From: Paracoccus sp. N5
GTDB taxonomy: Bacteria; Pseudomonadota; Alphaproteobacteria; Rhodobacterales; Rhodobacteraceae
DNA length: 64,000 nt
Reading direction: 5' to 3'
Assembly: GCF_000371965.1 (NCBI RefSeq)
Contig: NZ_AQUO01000001.1
Location: forward strand, 496,001 to 560,000
A model generated the notes under the pieces. That model was given only the letters and a program-made list of their open reading frames with translations, had not been told where the DNA came from and ran no database searches. Positions 40,279 to 49,669 of the stretch are shown piece after piece; positions within the stretch are counted from its first letter, which is position 1, and each line of letters opens with the position of its first letter. The position numbers were made by a program, and so were the translations under genes.

Positions 40279-41547
40279 ATGACCGGTTCGGACGCCATCC
40301 TCGCGCGGCTGATGCAGCTGCACCCCAAGGTCATCGACCTGTCGCTGGACCGGATGCACCGCATCCTGGCGGCGCTCGGCAACCCGGAACGCCGCATCCC
40401 GCCCGCGATCCACATCGCCGGCACCAATGGCAAGGGCTCGACCCAGGCGATGATCCGCGCCGGGCTGGAATCGGCGGGCCTGCGCGTCCACGCCTATACC
40501 TCGCCGCATCTGGCGCAGTTCCACGAACGCATCCGGCTGGCGGGCGAGCTGATCCCCGAGGCCGAGCTGGCGGCAGTGCTCGAGGAATGCGAGGCCGCGA
40601 ACGGCGGCGCGCCGATCACCTTCTTCGAGATCACCACCGCGGCGGCCTTCCTGGCCTTTTCGCGCACGCCCGCCGACTACACGCTGCTGGAAGTCGGCCT
40701 CGGCGGCCGGCTGGACGCGACCAACGTGATCGACAGCCCGGCCCTGACCGTCATCACCCCGATCAGCATCGACCATACGCAATACCTGGGCGAGACGCTG
40801 GAGCTGATCGCCGGCGAAAAGGCCGGCATCCTCAAGCGCCGCGTGCCCTGCATCGTCGCGCCGCAGGAACCCGCCGCCCGCGCCGTGATCGAGCAGAAGG
40901 CCGAGCGGCTTTTCGCGCCGCTGCGCATCGCCCGCCAGGACTGGGACAGCCGGCGCGAGGGCGATGCGCTGATCTACCAGGACGACCACGGGCTGATGGA
41001 CCTGCCGCTGCCGGTGCTGCCGGGGCCGCATCAGATCGTGAACGCCGGCACCGCCATCGCCGCGCTGCGCGAGCTGGGCTTCGGCCGCATCGAGGCCCGC
41101 GCCGCGGTGACCGAGGCCGAATGGCCGGCCCGCATGCAGCGCCTGGCGCACGGCCCGCTGGTCGAGGCGGCCGGGACTTGCGAGCTCTGGCTCGACGGCG
41201 GCCACAACCCCGCCGGCGGCGAGGCGGTGGCGGCGACGCTCTCGGCCATGGCAAAGAAGCCCACGCATCTGGTTTGCGGCATGCTGAACACCAAGGACGT
41301 GGCCGGCTACATGCGCCCGCTGGCCGGCGCCGCGCAAAGCCTGACCGCCGTGGCCATCCCGGGCGAGCCGAACACGCTGCCGGCCGAGGAAACCGCCGCC
41401 GCCGCGCAATCCGTCGGCCTCCCGGCCCGCACCGCCGCCGATGCGCTTGCAGCGGTGCGCGACCTTGCCGCCGCCCACCCCGGCGCGCGCATCCTGATCT
41501 GCGGCTCGCTCTATCTCGCGGGCCAGGTGCTGCGCGAAAACGGCTGA
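40279..41547 (+). CDS. folC: Folylpolyglutamate synthase / dihydrofolate synthase
   Basis: A protein of 422 residues. The P-loop is HIAGTNGKGST (about 47-57), with the Mur ligase-like steps YTSPHLAQFHERI, LEVGLGGRLDATN, ISIDHTQYLG and the C-terminal LWLDGGHNPAGG. It adds glutamate to folates in the cytoplasm. It is translated right after accD. Confidence 0.95.
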   Translation: MTGSDAILARLMQLHPKVIDLSLDRMHRILAALGNPERRIPPAIHIAGTNGKGSTQAMIRAGLESAGLRVHAYTSPHLAQFHERIRLAGELIPEAELAAVLEECEAANGGAPITFFEITTAAAFLAFSRTPADYTLLEVGLGGRLDATNVIDSPALTVITPISIDHTQYLGETLELIAGEKAGILKRRVPCIVAPQEPAARAVIEQKAERLFAPLRIARQDWDSRREGDALIYQDDHGLMDLPLPVLPGPHQIVNAGTAIAALRELGFGRIEARAAVTEAEWPARMQRLAHGPLVEAAGTCELWLDGGHNPAGGEAVAATLSAMAKKPTHLVCGMLNTKDVAGYMRPLAGAAQSLTAVAIPGEPNTLPAEETAAAAQSVGLPARTAADALAAVRDLAAAHPGARILICGSLYLAGQVLRENG

Positions 41548-42365
41548 CGCGGCTTCGCGCTCGGGTCAGCCTGAACCGATGATTGCGATCCCCGCGGGCC
41601 CTTTCGTCGCGTCTTGAAAGGCAATCGCAAGCCGGAGAAGGGCAACTCGCCCCTTCCGCGGCAACAGCGTGTAATGCTCGGGCGCAAAATCCAGCTGTTC
41701 GATGCGGTCGGCCCGCTCGGCTGCATCCGCGACCAGGAAGCTGACGACGCGCAATGCGGTATCCGTCTGCTATTGTCCCCGGCACGGACTCTGGGTTGGA
41801 CAGTGGCTGAGCTATCCTGCGGCCTCAGTGATTGGTGTGCCGGGCACGGTGAAACCGTTCAGCATGGCGACGCGGACCTGGAACTTCGCGGCCTGAGGGT
41901 CGAAGTCCCGCGCGGACAGTCCCTGGCCGGGCCGTTTCACACAGCGCATCTTGGTTTCTGCAAAACGGTGATACCCGCTCCGTCATTCGCCAGAGGGGCC
42001 GGTCGACGCGCTTCGACATGCGCAGGATTTCATTGCGGGCGATTGCCGCGGCGGTGTCAGGTTTCCAGGGTTGGCGTTCTCGCGCGGTGGAACGGCACTG
42101 CGGGCGAAGATGGCATCATGGCACGCGTGCGTGTCGAATGCGCCGCCGGCGGTGACGCTCGCGATCTCCTGTTGGGGCAGATCTGGTCGAAGTCGCTTCG
42201 TTATACGCTGGCCAGTTCCAATCGTGCTGGTCCGTAGCGCCACACCCTTTGATTTTTCCTGATGGCCGGTTTCCGCGTAGCCTCGCGCCGAAAGTATCAA
42301 ACCCGTTGATTTTCACACGCCCGAAAAATCAAACCTTCTGCCCCCGTCACCGGGGCAGAGCCCGC
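41548..42365. other. Intergenic stretch holding a transposase relic
   Basis: About 818 bp between folC and zapE. Besides the relic at 41812-42240 there is a 62-residue minus frame at 41566-41754 (ending AIAFQDATKGPAGIAIIGSG) with protein-like composition but no known match, which could be a fragment of an older gene. The rest shows nothing. Confidence 0.5.
41812..42240 (-). pseudogene. IS5-family transposase relic
   Basis: Fragments in different frames spell a recognisable C-terminal half: EIASVTAGGAFDTHACHDAI, SAVPPRENANP, then after a frameshift IARNEILRMSKRVDRPLW, and after another ARDFDPQAAKFQVRVAMLNG ending TPITEAAG at 41812. This is unlike the two intact IS copies, so it is an older and different IS5-type element. 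At least two frameshifts, no N-terminus. Confidence 0.75.
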
Positions 42366-43466
42366 TTACCCCCGTCCCCAATCCGCGTCGCGCATCTCGC
42401 GCAGCCGGCTGGCCGTGCGCTCGAATTCGAAGGCGCCCTCGCCTTCCGCGTAAAGCCGTTCCGGCTCGTCCGCCGCGCTGGCGATCAGCCGCACCCTGGC
42501 CTCGTAAAGCGCGTCGATCAGGGTGACGAAGCGCTTGGCCTCGTTGTAGTTCGACTGCGACAGCCGCGGGACCCCATCGATGAAGAGCATATCCAGCGCC
42601 TCGGCGATGGCCAGGTAGTCGCCCGGGCCCAGCGGCCGGCCGCAGAGCTCCCAGAAGCTGGCGCGGCCGATGCGGCCGACATGCTGCGGGATCTCGACCT
42701 TGCGGCCCTTGATCTCCAGCACCAGCGCCGGGGACGGCCGCCCGCCCGTCTCGGCCTGCCACAGCGCGTCCATGCGCGCATGCGCCTCGGCATCGGCGGG
42801 GACGAACCAGACCTGCCCGCCCTCGTCGCGGTTCTGGCGGTGGTCGGTGGCGCTGACCAACTCAACAACCTCCAGCCGTTCGCGCAGAAGCGCGATGAAG
42901 GGCAGGAAAAGCTGGCGGTTCAGCCCGTTCTTGTACAGATCCTCGGGCACCCGGTTCGAGGTGGTGACCACCGTCACCCCCTCCTCGAACAGGATCTGGA
43001 ACAGCCGGCCGACGATCATCGCATCGGCGATGTCGGTGATCTGCATCTCGTCGAAGCACAGCAGTCGCACCTGCCGCGCCACCTCCAACGCGACCGGGCG
43101 CACGGCATCCTGCTGGCCGGTCTTGCGCACCGCCTCGAGACCCGCCTGGATCTCTTGCATGAACTCGTGGAAATGCACCCGGCGCTTGGCGGGCGTCGGC
43201 GCCGCCTCCATGACCAGATCCATCAGCATGGACTTGCCGCGCCCGACGCCGCCCCAAAGGTAAAGCCCCTTGACCGCAGGCGCCGCCGCCGGCGCGGCGC
43301 CGCGCAGCCGCGACAGCCAGCCGTTCCGTTGCGGCGCGGGGGCCGGGACGGCGCCCAGCTCGCGCACCAGCCGGTCCAGCACCGGCAACACGCCGCGCTG
43401 CGCGGCATCGGGCTGCAATTGCCCCGCGGCCACCCGGGCCTCGTAGAGTTCGGATACGTTTGCCAT
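42366..43466 (-). CDS. zapE: Cell division protein ZapE / AFG1-family ATPase
   Basis: A protein of 366 residues from ATG 43466 (MANVSELYEARVAAG). Walker A is GGVGRGKSMLMDL, followed by HFHEFMQEIQAGL and Walker B LLCFDEMQITDIADAM, which are family hallmarks; then TSNRVPEDLYKNGLNRQLFL. ZapE destabilises FtsZ under stress; the mitochondrial homologue AFG1 is a protein quality factor. A hairpin separates it from the lipoprotein gene upstream. Confidence 0.94.
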   Translation of the reverse strand: MANVSELYEARVAAGQLQPDAAQRGVLPVLDRLVRELGAVPAPAPQRNGWLSRLRGAAPAAAPAVKGLYLWGGVGRGKSMLMDLVMEAAPTPAKRRVHFHEFMQEIQAGLEAVRKTGQQDAVRPVALEVARQVRLLCFDEMQITDIADAMIVGRLFQILFEEGVTVVTTSNRVPEDLYKNGLNRQLFLPFIALLRERLEVVELVSATDHRQNRDEGGQVWFVPADAEAHARMDALWQAETGGRPSPALVLEIKGRKVEIPQHVGRIGRASFWELCGRPLGPGDYLAIAEALDMLFIDGVPRLSQSNYNEAKRFVTLIDALYEARVRLIASAADEPERLYAEGEGAFEFERTASRLREMRDADWGRG

Positions 43467-43480
43467 ATTCGCCCCCTGCC

Positions 43481-43508
43481 AAAGAAAGAACCGGCCCGCA
43501 AGGGCCGG
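43481..43508 (-). terminator. Rho-independent terminator after the lipoprotein gene
   Basis: Stem CCGGCCC / GGGCCGG (43491-43497, 43502-43508) with a 4-nt loop. Read leftward it is followed by TTCTTTCTTT. It lies 30 bp past the lipoprotein gene and 15 bp before zapE, so it should limit readthrough. Confidence 0.7.
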
Positions 43509-43538
43509 CTCCATCATTCCCGACGTTTTTCGGCGGGA

Positions 43539-44147
43539 TCAGCGGCCGAGGCGGGTGAAGCTGCCGCGCGGATCGGCGCCATTGCCCAGCCAGTTCTGCG
43601 TCACCGCCGCGATCTGGTTCACGATCTGCACCCGCTGGGTCAGGCCCTTGGCGTCGGCCTCGTCCCCGGCCTTGCCGACCAGGGCCGGGAATTCCGCCTT
43701 GATGGTCTGCGGCTCGGTCAAGGCAGCGCCGCTGCGGGCGTCGAAGACCTGCACGGTATACTGGATATTGTGCACGCCGGCATTCTGCAGCCTCTCGCGC
43801 ACCTTGGGGGTGATGGCGTGGAACTGGCTCAGCGTCGCGACGATCCGCACCCGGGTCTTGCCATGCAGCCCGGCCGCGCCCTTCTGGATGCCCTCCCGGG
43901 CGATGGCCGCGGCCTGGGCGCGGCGGTCGCCGGCCGGCTCGCCATGCCAGACGATGTCGAAATCGGGGGTGTAGCTGTTCTCCTCGCTGGTGGTCAGCGT
44001 CTCGGGCACGGCGACTTCGACCGAGGCGACGCGCCAGGTCGCGGTCTGGGCGCGGTCAAGCTGGTCGTATCTGGTTTCCCAGGTCTGGCCGGCGCAGCCG
44101 GCCAGGCCAAGCGCCAGACCCAGCGCCAGAAGGGCGGGTTTCAACAT
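43539..44147 (-). CDS. Uncharacterised lipoprotein
   Basis: A protein of 202 residues with signal peptide and lipobox LAGC, Cys at residue 18 (MLKPALLALGLALGLAGC). The mature part is alpha/beta (TWRVASVEVAVPETLTTSEE, KTRVRIVATLSQFHAITPKV) and looks like a small periplasmic or membrane-anchored domain. I know of no assigned function. Confidence 0.75.
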   Translation of the reverse strand: MLKPALLALGLALGLAGCAGQTWETRYDQLDRAQTATWRVASVEVAVPETLTTSEENSYTPDFDIVWHGEPAGDRRAQAAAIAREGIQKGAAGLHGKTRVRIVATLSQFHAITPKVRERLQNAGVHNIQYTVQVFDARSGAALTEPQTIKAEFPALVGKAGDEADAKGLTQRVQIVNQIAAVTQNWLGNGADPRGSFTRLGR

Positions 44148-44346
44148 GATGGATCCTCGTTAGGAACTGAGAGAGTCGTGCATCCGCCGCCACGCAGACG
44201 CGGAACCCGGGTCGAGATTGGACGAATCGGGCCTCCTGCTGCGGGGCGTGGCGGACGGGTATCACCACAAGGCGATTCACCCCGTGGTTGCGGCGCAGAT
44301 TAAGCCATGTTTTCCAATGCGCAACCGCTTTCGCGCCCCGGCCGCT

Positions 44347-45660
44347 TCAGCCGATGGCGCGGTTGCGCGTCTCGGTGCGAATGAAGAGCGTGGCGAGGGC
44401 GGCCAGCAGCAGCAGCGCCGCAAAGACCCCGATGGCCAAGCCGAAGCCGCGCGCCACCACATAGCCCATCAGCGAAGGCGCCAGCAGCCCGCCCAGCCGC
44501 GCCACCGCGCTGGCCGTGCCCATGCCGGTGCCGCGCAGTCCGGTCGGGTAAAGCTCGGGCGTGAAGGCATAAAGCGCCCCCCAGGTGCCCAGCAGCGCAA
44601 AGCTCATCATCAGCAGCGACCCCGCGACCAGCCAGGGGCTGGCGGCGATGGTGAACAGGAAGCAGCCGGCGGCGCTGAGCAGCAGGAACACCTGCAGCGT
44701 CGGCTTGCGGCCCCAGGCCTCGACGCCATGCGCGGCAAGGGCATAGCCCGGCAGCTGCGCCAGCGCCATCAGCACCAGGAAGCCATAGCCGCGCACGAAG
44801 CCGAAACCGCCCTTGGCCAGTTCCGCCGGCAGCCAGACGAAGACGCCGTAATAGGACAGCGAGACCAGGAACCAGGCGGCGAAGATGCCCAGGCTGCGGT
44901 CGCGCAGCTCGGGACCGAACAGCCCCTGCCCCGCGCCCTCGGCCACGGGCGCGGTCAGCGCCACATCGGGCGGCAGCGCGCGGGCGCCATTGGCGGTCAG
45001 CACGCGGTCGACCACCTTGTGCGCGCCAGCCTCGTCGCCCCGGCGCAGCAGATACATCGGCGATTCCGGCACCCAGAGCCGCAGCCAGATGCCGATCAGC
45101 GCCGGGATCGCCGCGATCGCAAAGATCCAGCGCCAGGGCTCGTCCGCGCCGGCCAGATGCGCGATCCAGGCGGTCAGCGCGATGACGATGGTGCCAAGCG
45201 CCCAGAACCCCTCCAGCCAGACCAGCCAGCGGCCGCGATTGCGCGGCGGCAGGAACTCGGCCATCATCGCGTAATCGACCGGCAGCGTGCCGCCCACCGC
45301 CATGCCGGTCAGGAAGCGCAGCGCCAGAAGCGACCAGAAATCCGGCGCAAAGACCGAGGCGATGCCGAAGACCGCATCGCAGCTGACCGTCAGCAGCAGC
45401 ACGTTGCGCCGCCCGATGCGGTCGGCGATGCGGCCGAACAGCGTCGCGCCGACGAACATGCCCAGGAAGAACAGCGTGCCGGTCTGCAAGGCCTCGGGCA
45501 CCGTCAGCCCGAAGCTCGCCGCAATCCCGGCGGCGGTGAAGCCGATGGCGATGACCTGCATCGCATCCGCCGCCCAGACCAGGCCGAAGATGGCCAGCAA
45601 TCGCTGCTGGAAGCGGCCGGCGCCGCCTTGCGCCAAGGCCTCGTCGATGGTCAGTTGCAT
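44347..45660 (-). CDS. MFS transporter, sugar/aromatic acid porter type
   Basis: A protein of 437 residues with about 12 membrane segments. The motif between helices 2 and 3 is FGRIADRIGRRNVLL, the repeat in the second half is GVEAWGRKPT, and helix 5 region has RFLTGMAVGGTLPVDYAM; PESPMYLLRRG follows helix 6, as in the sugar porter and AAHS groups. The substrate cannot be read from sequence. No catabolic genes adjoin it. Confidence 0.88.
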   Translation of the reverse strand: MQLTIDEALAQGGAGRFQQRLLAIFGLVWAADAMQVIAIGFTAAGIAASFGLTVPEALQTGTLFFLGMFVGATLFGRIADRIGRRNVLLLTVSCDAVFGIASVFAPDFWSLLALRFLTGMAVGGTLPVDYAMMAEFLPPRNRGRWLVWLEGFWALGTIVIALTAWIAHLAGADEPWRWIFAIAAIPALIGIWLRLWVPESPMYLLRRGDEAGAHKVVDRVLTANGARALPPDVALTAPVAEGAGQGLFGPELRDRSLGIFAAWFLVSLSYYGVFVWLPAELAKGGFGFVRGYGFLVLMALAQLPGYALAAHGVEAWGRKPTLQVFLLLSAAGCFLFTIAASPWLVAGSLLMMSFALLGTWGALYAFTPELYPTGLRGTGMGTASAVARLGGLLAPSLMGYVVARGFGLAIGVFAALLLLAALATLFIRTETRNRAIG

Positions 45661-45740
45661 GGCTCGCCTTTCGCTGATGCGTCAGGCGCAGTCTTGCGAC
45701 CATCGCCGCCATGTCCAGTCCAAACCGCCGTTCCGGCACG

Positions 45741-45769
45741 AAAAAAGGGCCGCCCCGACAGGCGGCCCC
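45741..45769 (-). terminator. Rho-independent terminator of the esterase gene
   Basis: Stem GGGCCGCC / GGCGGCCC (45747-45754, 45761-45768) with a 6-nt loop; read leftward it ends in TTTTTT (45746-45741). It lies 14 bp past the stop of the gene at 45783. Confidence 0.85.
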
Positions 45770-45782
45770 TGCGACCGGCCGG

Positions 45783-47012
45783 TCAGGCCAGCGCCACCTC
45801 GAAACTGGGCAGCCAGCGTTCCAGGACGAAGTCCTGCCCGCCCCAGGTCACGCTGCGGGTCAGCGTGCTGCGGATCAGCCCGCGATGCGCACCATAGCCG
45901 CAGCCCGAGGCATCGGTCAGCGTCCGGTAATCGGTGGCGCTGCGCTGCATGGCATAGCGCAGCCCCGTCACCGTGCCCGTCACATCGACGACGATCTCGC
46001 CGCCCGACACCGAGGCCGCCGTGATCGCACCGCCGCCGACTGCCTCGAGCCCCAGGTTCGCCGGATCGCCGCCATAACCGGCATAAAGGCCGCCGACCGT
46101 GGTCAGGCTTTCGTCGCCGCGGACCGAGACCGGGATGGTGATCCGGTCGCCCTCCCGCACCGGCGTGCCCGGCAGCAGGTTCCAGGCCCGGCCGGCGGCA
46201 TCCTCGGCCGCGGCCCAGACCCCGACCTCATAGGCGCGGACATAGTCCGACCACAGCTTGTGCACGCCTTTGCCATCGGCATTGTCGATCTTGTAGGGAT
46301 AGAGCGGCCCGATCAGCACGCCGCCCTGCTCGCGCACCAGGTCCAGCTGGTCCAGCTTGCAATCGTGCAGGTTGCTGTCCGCGCCGTGCATATAGCCGCC
46401 GGTCTGTTGCAGGAACAGCTTCGGTGCTGCCGCCTGCCCGGTCAGCCGCTGGATCTGCCCGTGCCAATCGGCCAGCGTGGCGCGGGCGGCGGCCAGCCAC
46501 CAGCCGCGCGGCCGGGCCACATCGGCCTCGCCCTGGTTCAGGAACAGGCGCGGCACCCGCACCGCGCTGCCCTGGGCGGCAAAGACCCGTGCGGCCTCGG
46601 ACAGCCACCATTCGCCGTTCTGCCAGGGCGCCAGCAGCCCCGAGCTGCCGGTCACACCGTCGTCGTCCAGGTTCTCGATCGACTGCCCGCCGGCATCGTG
46701 GAACTGGAAGGCAACGCCCTGCGGGGCCAGTCCCTCGCGCAACAGCCCGCAGGCCAGGACCGCGCCCTCGGGGATCGAGGTCTGCACCACCATCGGCCCG
46801 GCGCCGCTGGCCTGGACCGAGGTATCATAGCCGTTCAGCAAGGGGTTGGCGACATTGGCCACCGTCACCCCGTCCACGCGCTTCAGCCCGGTCAGCATCA
46901 GCGCGCCGGGATTGGCCGCGCCGCCGAAGACATCGCGCCAGCGCCGCCCGTCGGGCGCCAGCTCGGCCCCGAAATTCGCGCCCAGCGACAGCGACTGGCC
47001 GCGCGCCATCAT
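45783..47012 (-). CDS. SGNH / sialate O-acetylesterase (SASA)-type hydrolase
   Basis: A protein of 409 residues from ATG 47012. The first block MMARGQSLSLGANF contains GQS, as in the GQSNM block I of SASA carbohydrate esterases, and LFLNQGEADVARP matches their HQGESD block. A beta-rich C-terminal domain (about 300-409) follows. It would remove acetyl groups from a polysaccharide. It begins 26 bp after the surface protein gene and has no signal peptide, so export or packaging in a particle remains open. Confidence 0.65.
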   Translation of the reverse strand: MMARGQSLSLGANFGAELAPDGRRWRDVFGGAANPGALMLTGLKRVDGVTVANVANPLLNGYDTSVQASGAGPMVVQTSIPEGAVLACGLLREGLAPQGVAFQFHDAGGQSIENLDDDGVTGSSGLLAPWQNGEWWLSEAARVFAAQGSAVRVPRLFLNQGEADVARPRGWWLAAARATLADWHGQIQRLTGQAAAPKLFLQQTGGYMHGADSNLHDCKLDQLDLVREQGGVLIGPLYPYKIDNADGKGVHKLWSDYVRAYEVGVWAAAEDAAGRAWNLLPGTPVREGDRITIPVSVRGDESLTTVGGLYAGYGGDPANLGLEAVGGGAITAASVSGGEIVVDVTGTVTGLRYAMQRSATDYRTLTDASGCGYGAHRGLIRSTLTRSVTWGGQDFVLERWLPSFEVALA

Positions 47013-47038
47013 CAGATCGACGGTATTGACGGGCGCCG

Positions 47039-48535
47039 TTACGCCGCCCGAAAATGCGCGATCACCTCCTCGAAGTCCAGCGGGAAGACCCCGCCGACCG
47101 GCTTGGCGCAGACCGCGATCTGCTTGACCGTGCCGCGCACATATTGGCCGGTGCGCACCTGGGCATAGTTCACGCCCGGCGTGCCGACCGGGGTTTCGGA
47201 CAGCATCGTGCCGGCCAGCGTGAAGGCGCGCACGCTCCGCGCAGCATTGTCGATCTCCAGCCCGACGACGAATTCCTGGCCATAGGTCACGCTGCCCAGG
47301 GCGATGCTGCGCGCCACCCCGTCGTGATAGCGCGCCTGCAAGGCGCCGTTGTTGTTCTGAATCGCGATGGTCCCGCCCGAGGGGTTCGCCGCCAGGATCT
47401 GCGCCACGCCCGAGCCATAGGCGTCCAGCACCGCCCGCACGACGATGAACACCCCGTCGATGTTCGGATTGCTGAGATTGGTCGCCTGCAGGCTGCGGCC
47501 GTCGGCAAAGACGATGCCCTCGGCCGCCATGGCGACCGCCGTGCCCGAGGCGGTGGCGGCCAGCGCCCAGCCGCCGTTCCCCTTGTTGGCGAGCCCGGTC
47601 ACCGCCGCCGCGGTCCCGGTCACGGTCGAACCCGCGTCGAAATAGCCCGCCGCCAGCGTCATGTCCGGCACCACCTGCACCGGAGGCGTCACGATCAGCG
47701 AGGCGGTCGTGGCCTCGGCCGCGCCGGCCTCGTTCACCCAGCGCACGCTCAGCGCATATTCCCCGGCCTCGGCCAGTTGCAGCCGCATCTGCGCGTCGAC
47801 CTGCGCCTTGACGCTGCTGCCGTTCAGCGTCACGTCCCATTCCGCCACCGGCACCGGCGTGCCCGAACCCGCACCGATGTCCAGCGTCACCGTGGCGCCC
47901 AGCACCGCCTCGGCCGGCAGCATCGACGGCGGGCGCGTCACGGCGGGCGCCACGCTCGCCCCCTGCCCCTCGACCAGCGTGGCGCCGCGCGCATCCAGCA
48001 GCGGCACCGCGCGGTCGGCCAGATAGATCCGCTGCACGCCGCGGAACAGCGCGCCGTTCAGCCCGTTGTGGATCGCCAGCGGCGTATCGCGCGCATCGAC
48101 CAGCACCAGGTCGCTGTCGCGCTTCTGGCCAAAGGGCAGCGCCTCATAGCCCGCGAAATCCTGCGCGACGATCAGCCGGGTCACGCCGCCCTCCTTCGCC
48201 GCCTTCATGTTCTGCGCGCTGGTCCGCTCCAGATCGCCCAGCGTGATGTCCTGGGCCGAGGCGATGAACAGGCCCTTCACCTCGAACACCTTCGAGACAT
48301 ATTGGTTGTAACCCTCGACCGTCCAGCTGGTGCCGGCGGTGTCGCCCTCGGCATTGACCAGCAGCGCCAGCGACCATTCGCCCTGCGCATTCGTGGTCGC
48401 CTCGACCCGCTGCGTGACGATTCGCGTGGCCCCGAACACGTCCGATCCGCTCAGCGTGGCGACGATCTTGCCCTGGGAAATCGGGGCGAGGGTGGCATCC
48501 ATCAGGACACCCCTGACTGTGGCTTTGTTCGGCAT
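47039..48535 (-). CDS. Large beta-rich surface or fibre-like protein
   Basis: A protein of 498 residues from ATG 48535, with AGAGGA upstream. The N-terminal about 105 residues form an Ig- or carboxypeptidase-regulatory-like unit (ATVRGVLMDATLAPISQGKI, WSLALLVNAEGD) resembling N-termini of phage fibre proteins. A middle region carries an Ig-like stretch (about 215-300), and the C-terminal part looks like a lectin-type jelly roll (YHDGVARSIALGSVTYGQEF). No signal peptide. Together with the esterase downstream it could form a receptor-binding device. Confidence 0.55.
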   Translation of the reverse strand: MPNKATVRGVLMDATLAPISQGKIVATLSGSDVFGATRIVTQRVEATTNAQGEWSLALLVNAEGDTAGTSWTVEGYNQYVSKVFEVKGLFIASAQDITLGDLERTSAQNMKAAKEGGVTRLIVAQDFAGYEALPFGQKRDSDLVLVDARDTPLAIHNGLNGALFRGVQRIYLADRAVPLLDARGATLVEGQGASVAPAVTRPPSMLPAEAVLGATVTLDIGAGSGTPVPVAEWDVTLNGSSVKAQVDAQMRLQLAEAGEYALSVRWVNEAGAAEATTASLIVTPPVQVVPDMTLAAGYFDAGSTVTGTAAAVTGLANKGNGGWALAATASGTAVAMAAEGIVFADGRSLQATNLSNPNIDGVFIVVRAVLDAYGSGVAQILAANPSGGTIAIQNNNGALQARYHDGVARSIALGSVTYGQEFVVGLEIDNAARSVRAFTLAGTMLSETPVGTPGVNYAQVRTGQYVRGTVKQIAVCAKPVGGVFPLDFEEVIAHFRAA

Positions 48536-48669
48536 GTTGGTCCTCTGCTCATTCCGAAAGGCGCGGCCATTATCCGGGCCTTTTGCGGCAGTTGCCGGGC
48601 CGGGCAAAGCAACGCCCCCGCCGCAGCCGAAGCCGGGGCGCCCATCCTTCGCGCGAGCGATACAGTCAT

Positions 48670-48690
48670 AATGCAATTATAGATTGCATT
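48670..48690. promoter_or_regulatory. AT-rich perfect palindrome between divergent accessory genes
   Basis: AATGCAAT-TATAG-ATTGCATT, an 8-bp perfect inverted repeat with a 5-bp spacer, in a 219-bp divergent region that is strikingly AT-rich for this genome. A TTGACA hexamer at 48717-48722 points rightward. The palindrome is a good candidate operator for one or both divergent genes. Confidence 0.5.
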
Positions 48691-48754
48691 TGTATAAATA
48701 CCCTAGCAGTCTGCCGTTGACACAACCTTAACGCGAGCACGCTGCGAGGGCCGC

Positions 48755-49669
48755 ATGAGCAAGAAGCAGATTCTGGTCGATCACGCCGATTATCGCATCA
48801 CCTTGCTGCAAGCCGGCGACCGGCCGGCCCAGCGGGTGATCGTCAGTTTCGGCGGCCAGCCCTCGGACCTGTCGGACGTGGGTTTCGGCAGCAGGTTCGC
48901 GCTGGAGAATGGTTGGGACAATGTCTTCGTCGCGCAAAGGCACGGCACGCAATACCAGGGCCTGCCGCTCGAGGCCTTTCGCGACGCCGTGCTGCCGGTG
49001 GTTACGGGCCGTGATTGCGTGACCTATGGCGCCAGCCTGGGCGGCTATTGCGCGCTCTATTATGGCGGGGCCATCGACGCCCGGATCCTGGCCGCGGCGC
49101 CGATGCTGCCGGCCTGGAAGCCCTTGAAGATCCGCCGCTATGCCGACCTGGCCGTCGCCCACCAACCGCTGTCCGAGACGCCGCGCGCCAGCCGCGCCCC
49201 GGTGGTGATCTTCGACCCCGAGCGCGTCCCCGACCAGTTCCTGGTCACGCATATGGTGCAGCCGGCCTATCCGCAGGCGCGGCTGGTCCGCATCCCCTTC
49301 GCCGGCCATACCGTGCTGATGACGCTGGCCGAGCTGCGCTGTCTCAAGCCCCTCATCAAGGGCATCGTCGAGCGCGACGAGATCATCGCCTTCGACCCGC
49401 CCAGCCCCCGCCACTCGGTCTGGCATGTCGAGAACGCCCGCAAGCAGATGCGCGCCGACCGCGACCGGGCGATCCGCCACCTGCGCGCCAGCCTGGAGAT
49501 CAAACCGTCGAAACAGGCCTTCAGCATGCTGGCGAGCGCGCTTCTGGGCGAAAGCCGCACCGACGAACTGCGCCGCCTGCTGGCCGAGGGCAGCGCCTCG
49601 GGCAACAAGCTGCTGGTGCCTGTCCCGGCCGTGCAGCGCCAGCTGGCCGCCGCCGGGCTGCTGGCCTAG
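48755..49669 (+). CDS. Alpha/beta hydrolase-like protein
   Basis: A protein of 304 residues. The nucleophile elbow is TYGASLGGYCALYYGG (Ser about 97), with a candidate acid in FDPERVPDQF and a late His in IPFAGHTVLM (about 190). The C-terminal 90 residues are helical and resemble a short TPR-like unit (RAIRHLRASLEIKPSKQAFS). Similar proteins occur near glycosyltransferases in surface-polysaccharide regions. It converges with the gene at 49666 with a 4-bp overlap. Confidence 0.7.
   Translation: MSKKQILVDHADYRITLLQAGDRPAQRVIVSFGGQPSDLSDVGFGSRFALENGWDNVFVAQRHGTQYQGLPLEAFRDAVLPVVTGRDCVTYGASLGGYCALYYGGAIDARILAAAPMLPAWKPLKIRRYADLAVAHQPLSETPRASRAPVVIFDPERVPDQFLVTHMVQPAYPQARLVRIPFAGHTVLMTLAELRCLKPLIKGIVERDEIIAFDPPSPRHSVWHVENARKQMRADRDRAIRHLRASLEIKPSKQAFSMLASALLGESRTDELRRLLAEGSASGNKLLVPVPAVQRQLAAAGLLA

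Noticed and set aside
41614..42237. A + strand gene of 207 codons between folC and zapE
   Set aside because: It is antisense to the transposase relic and shows no domain.
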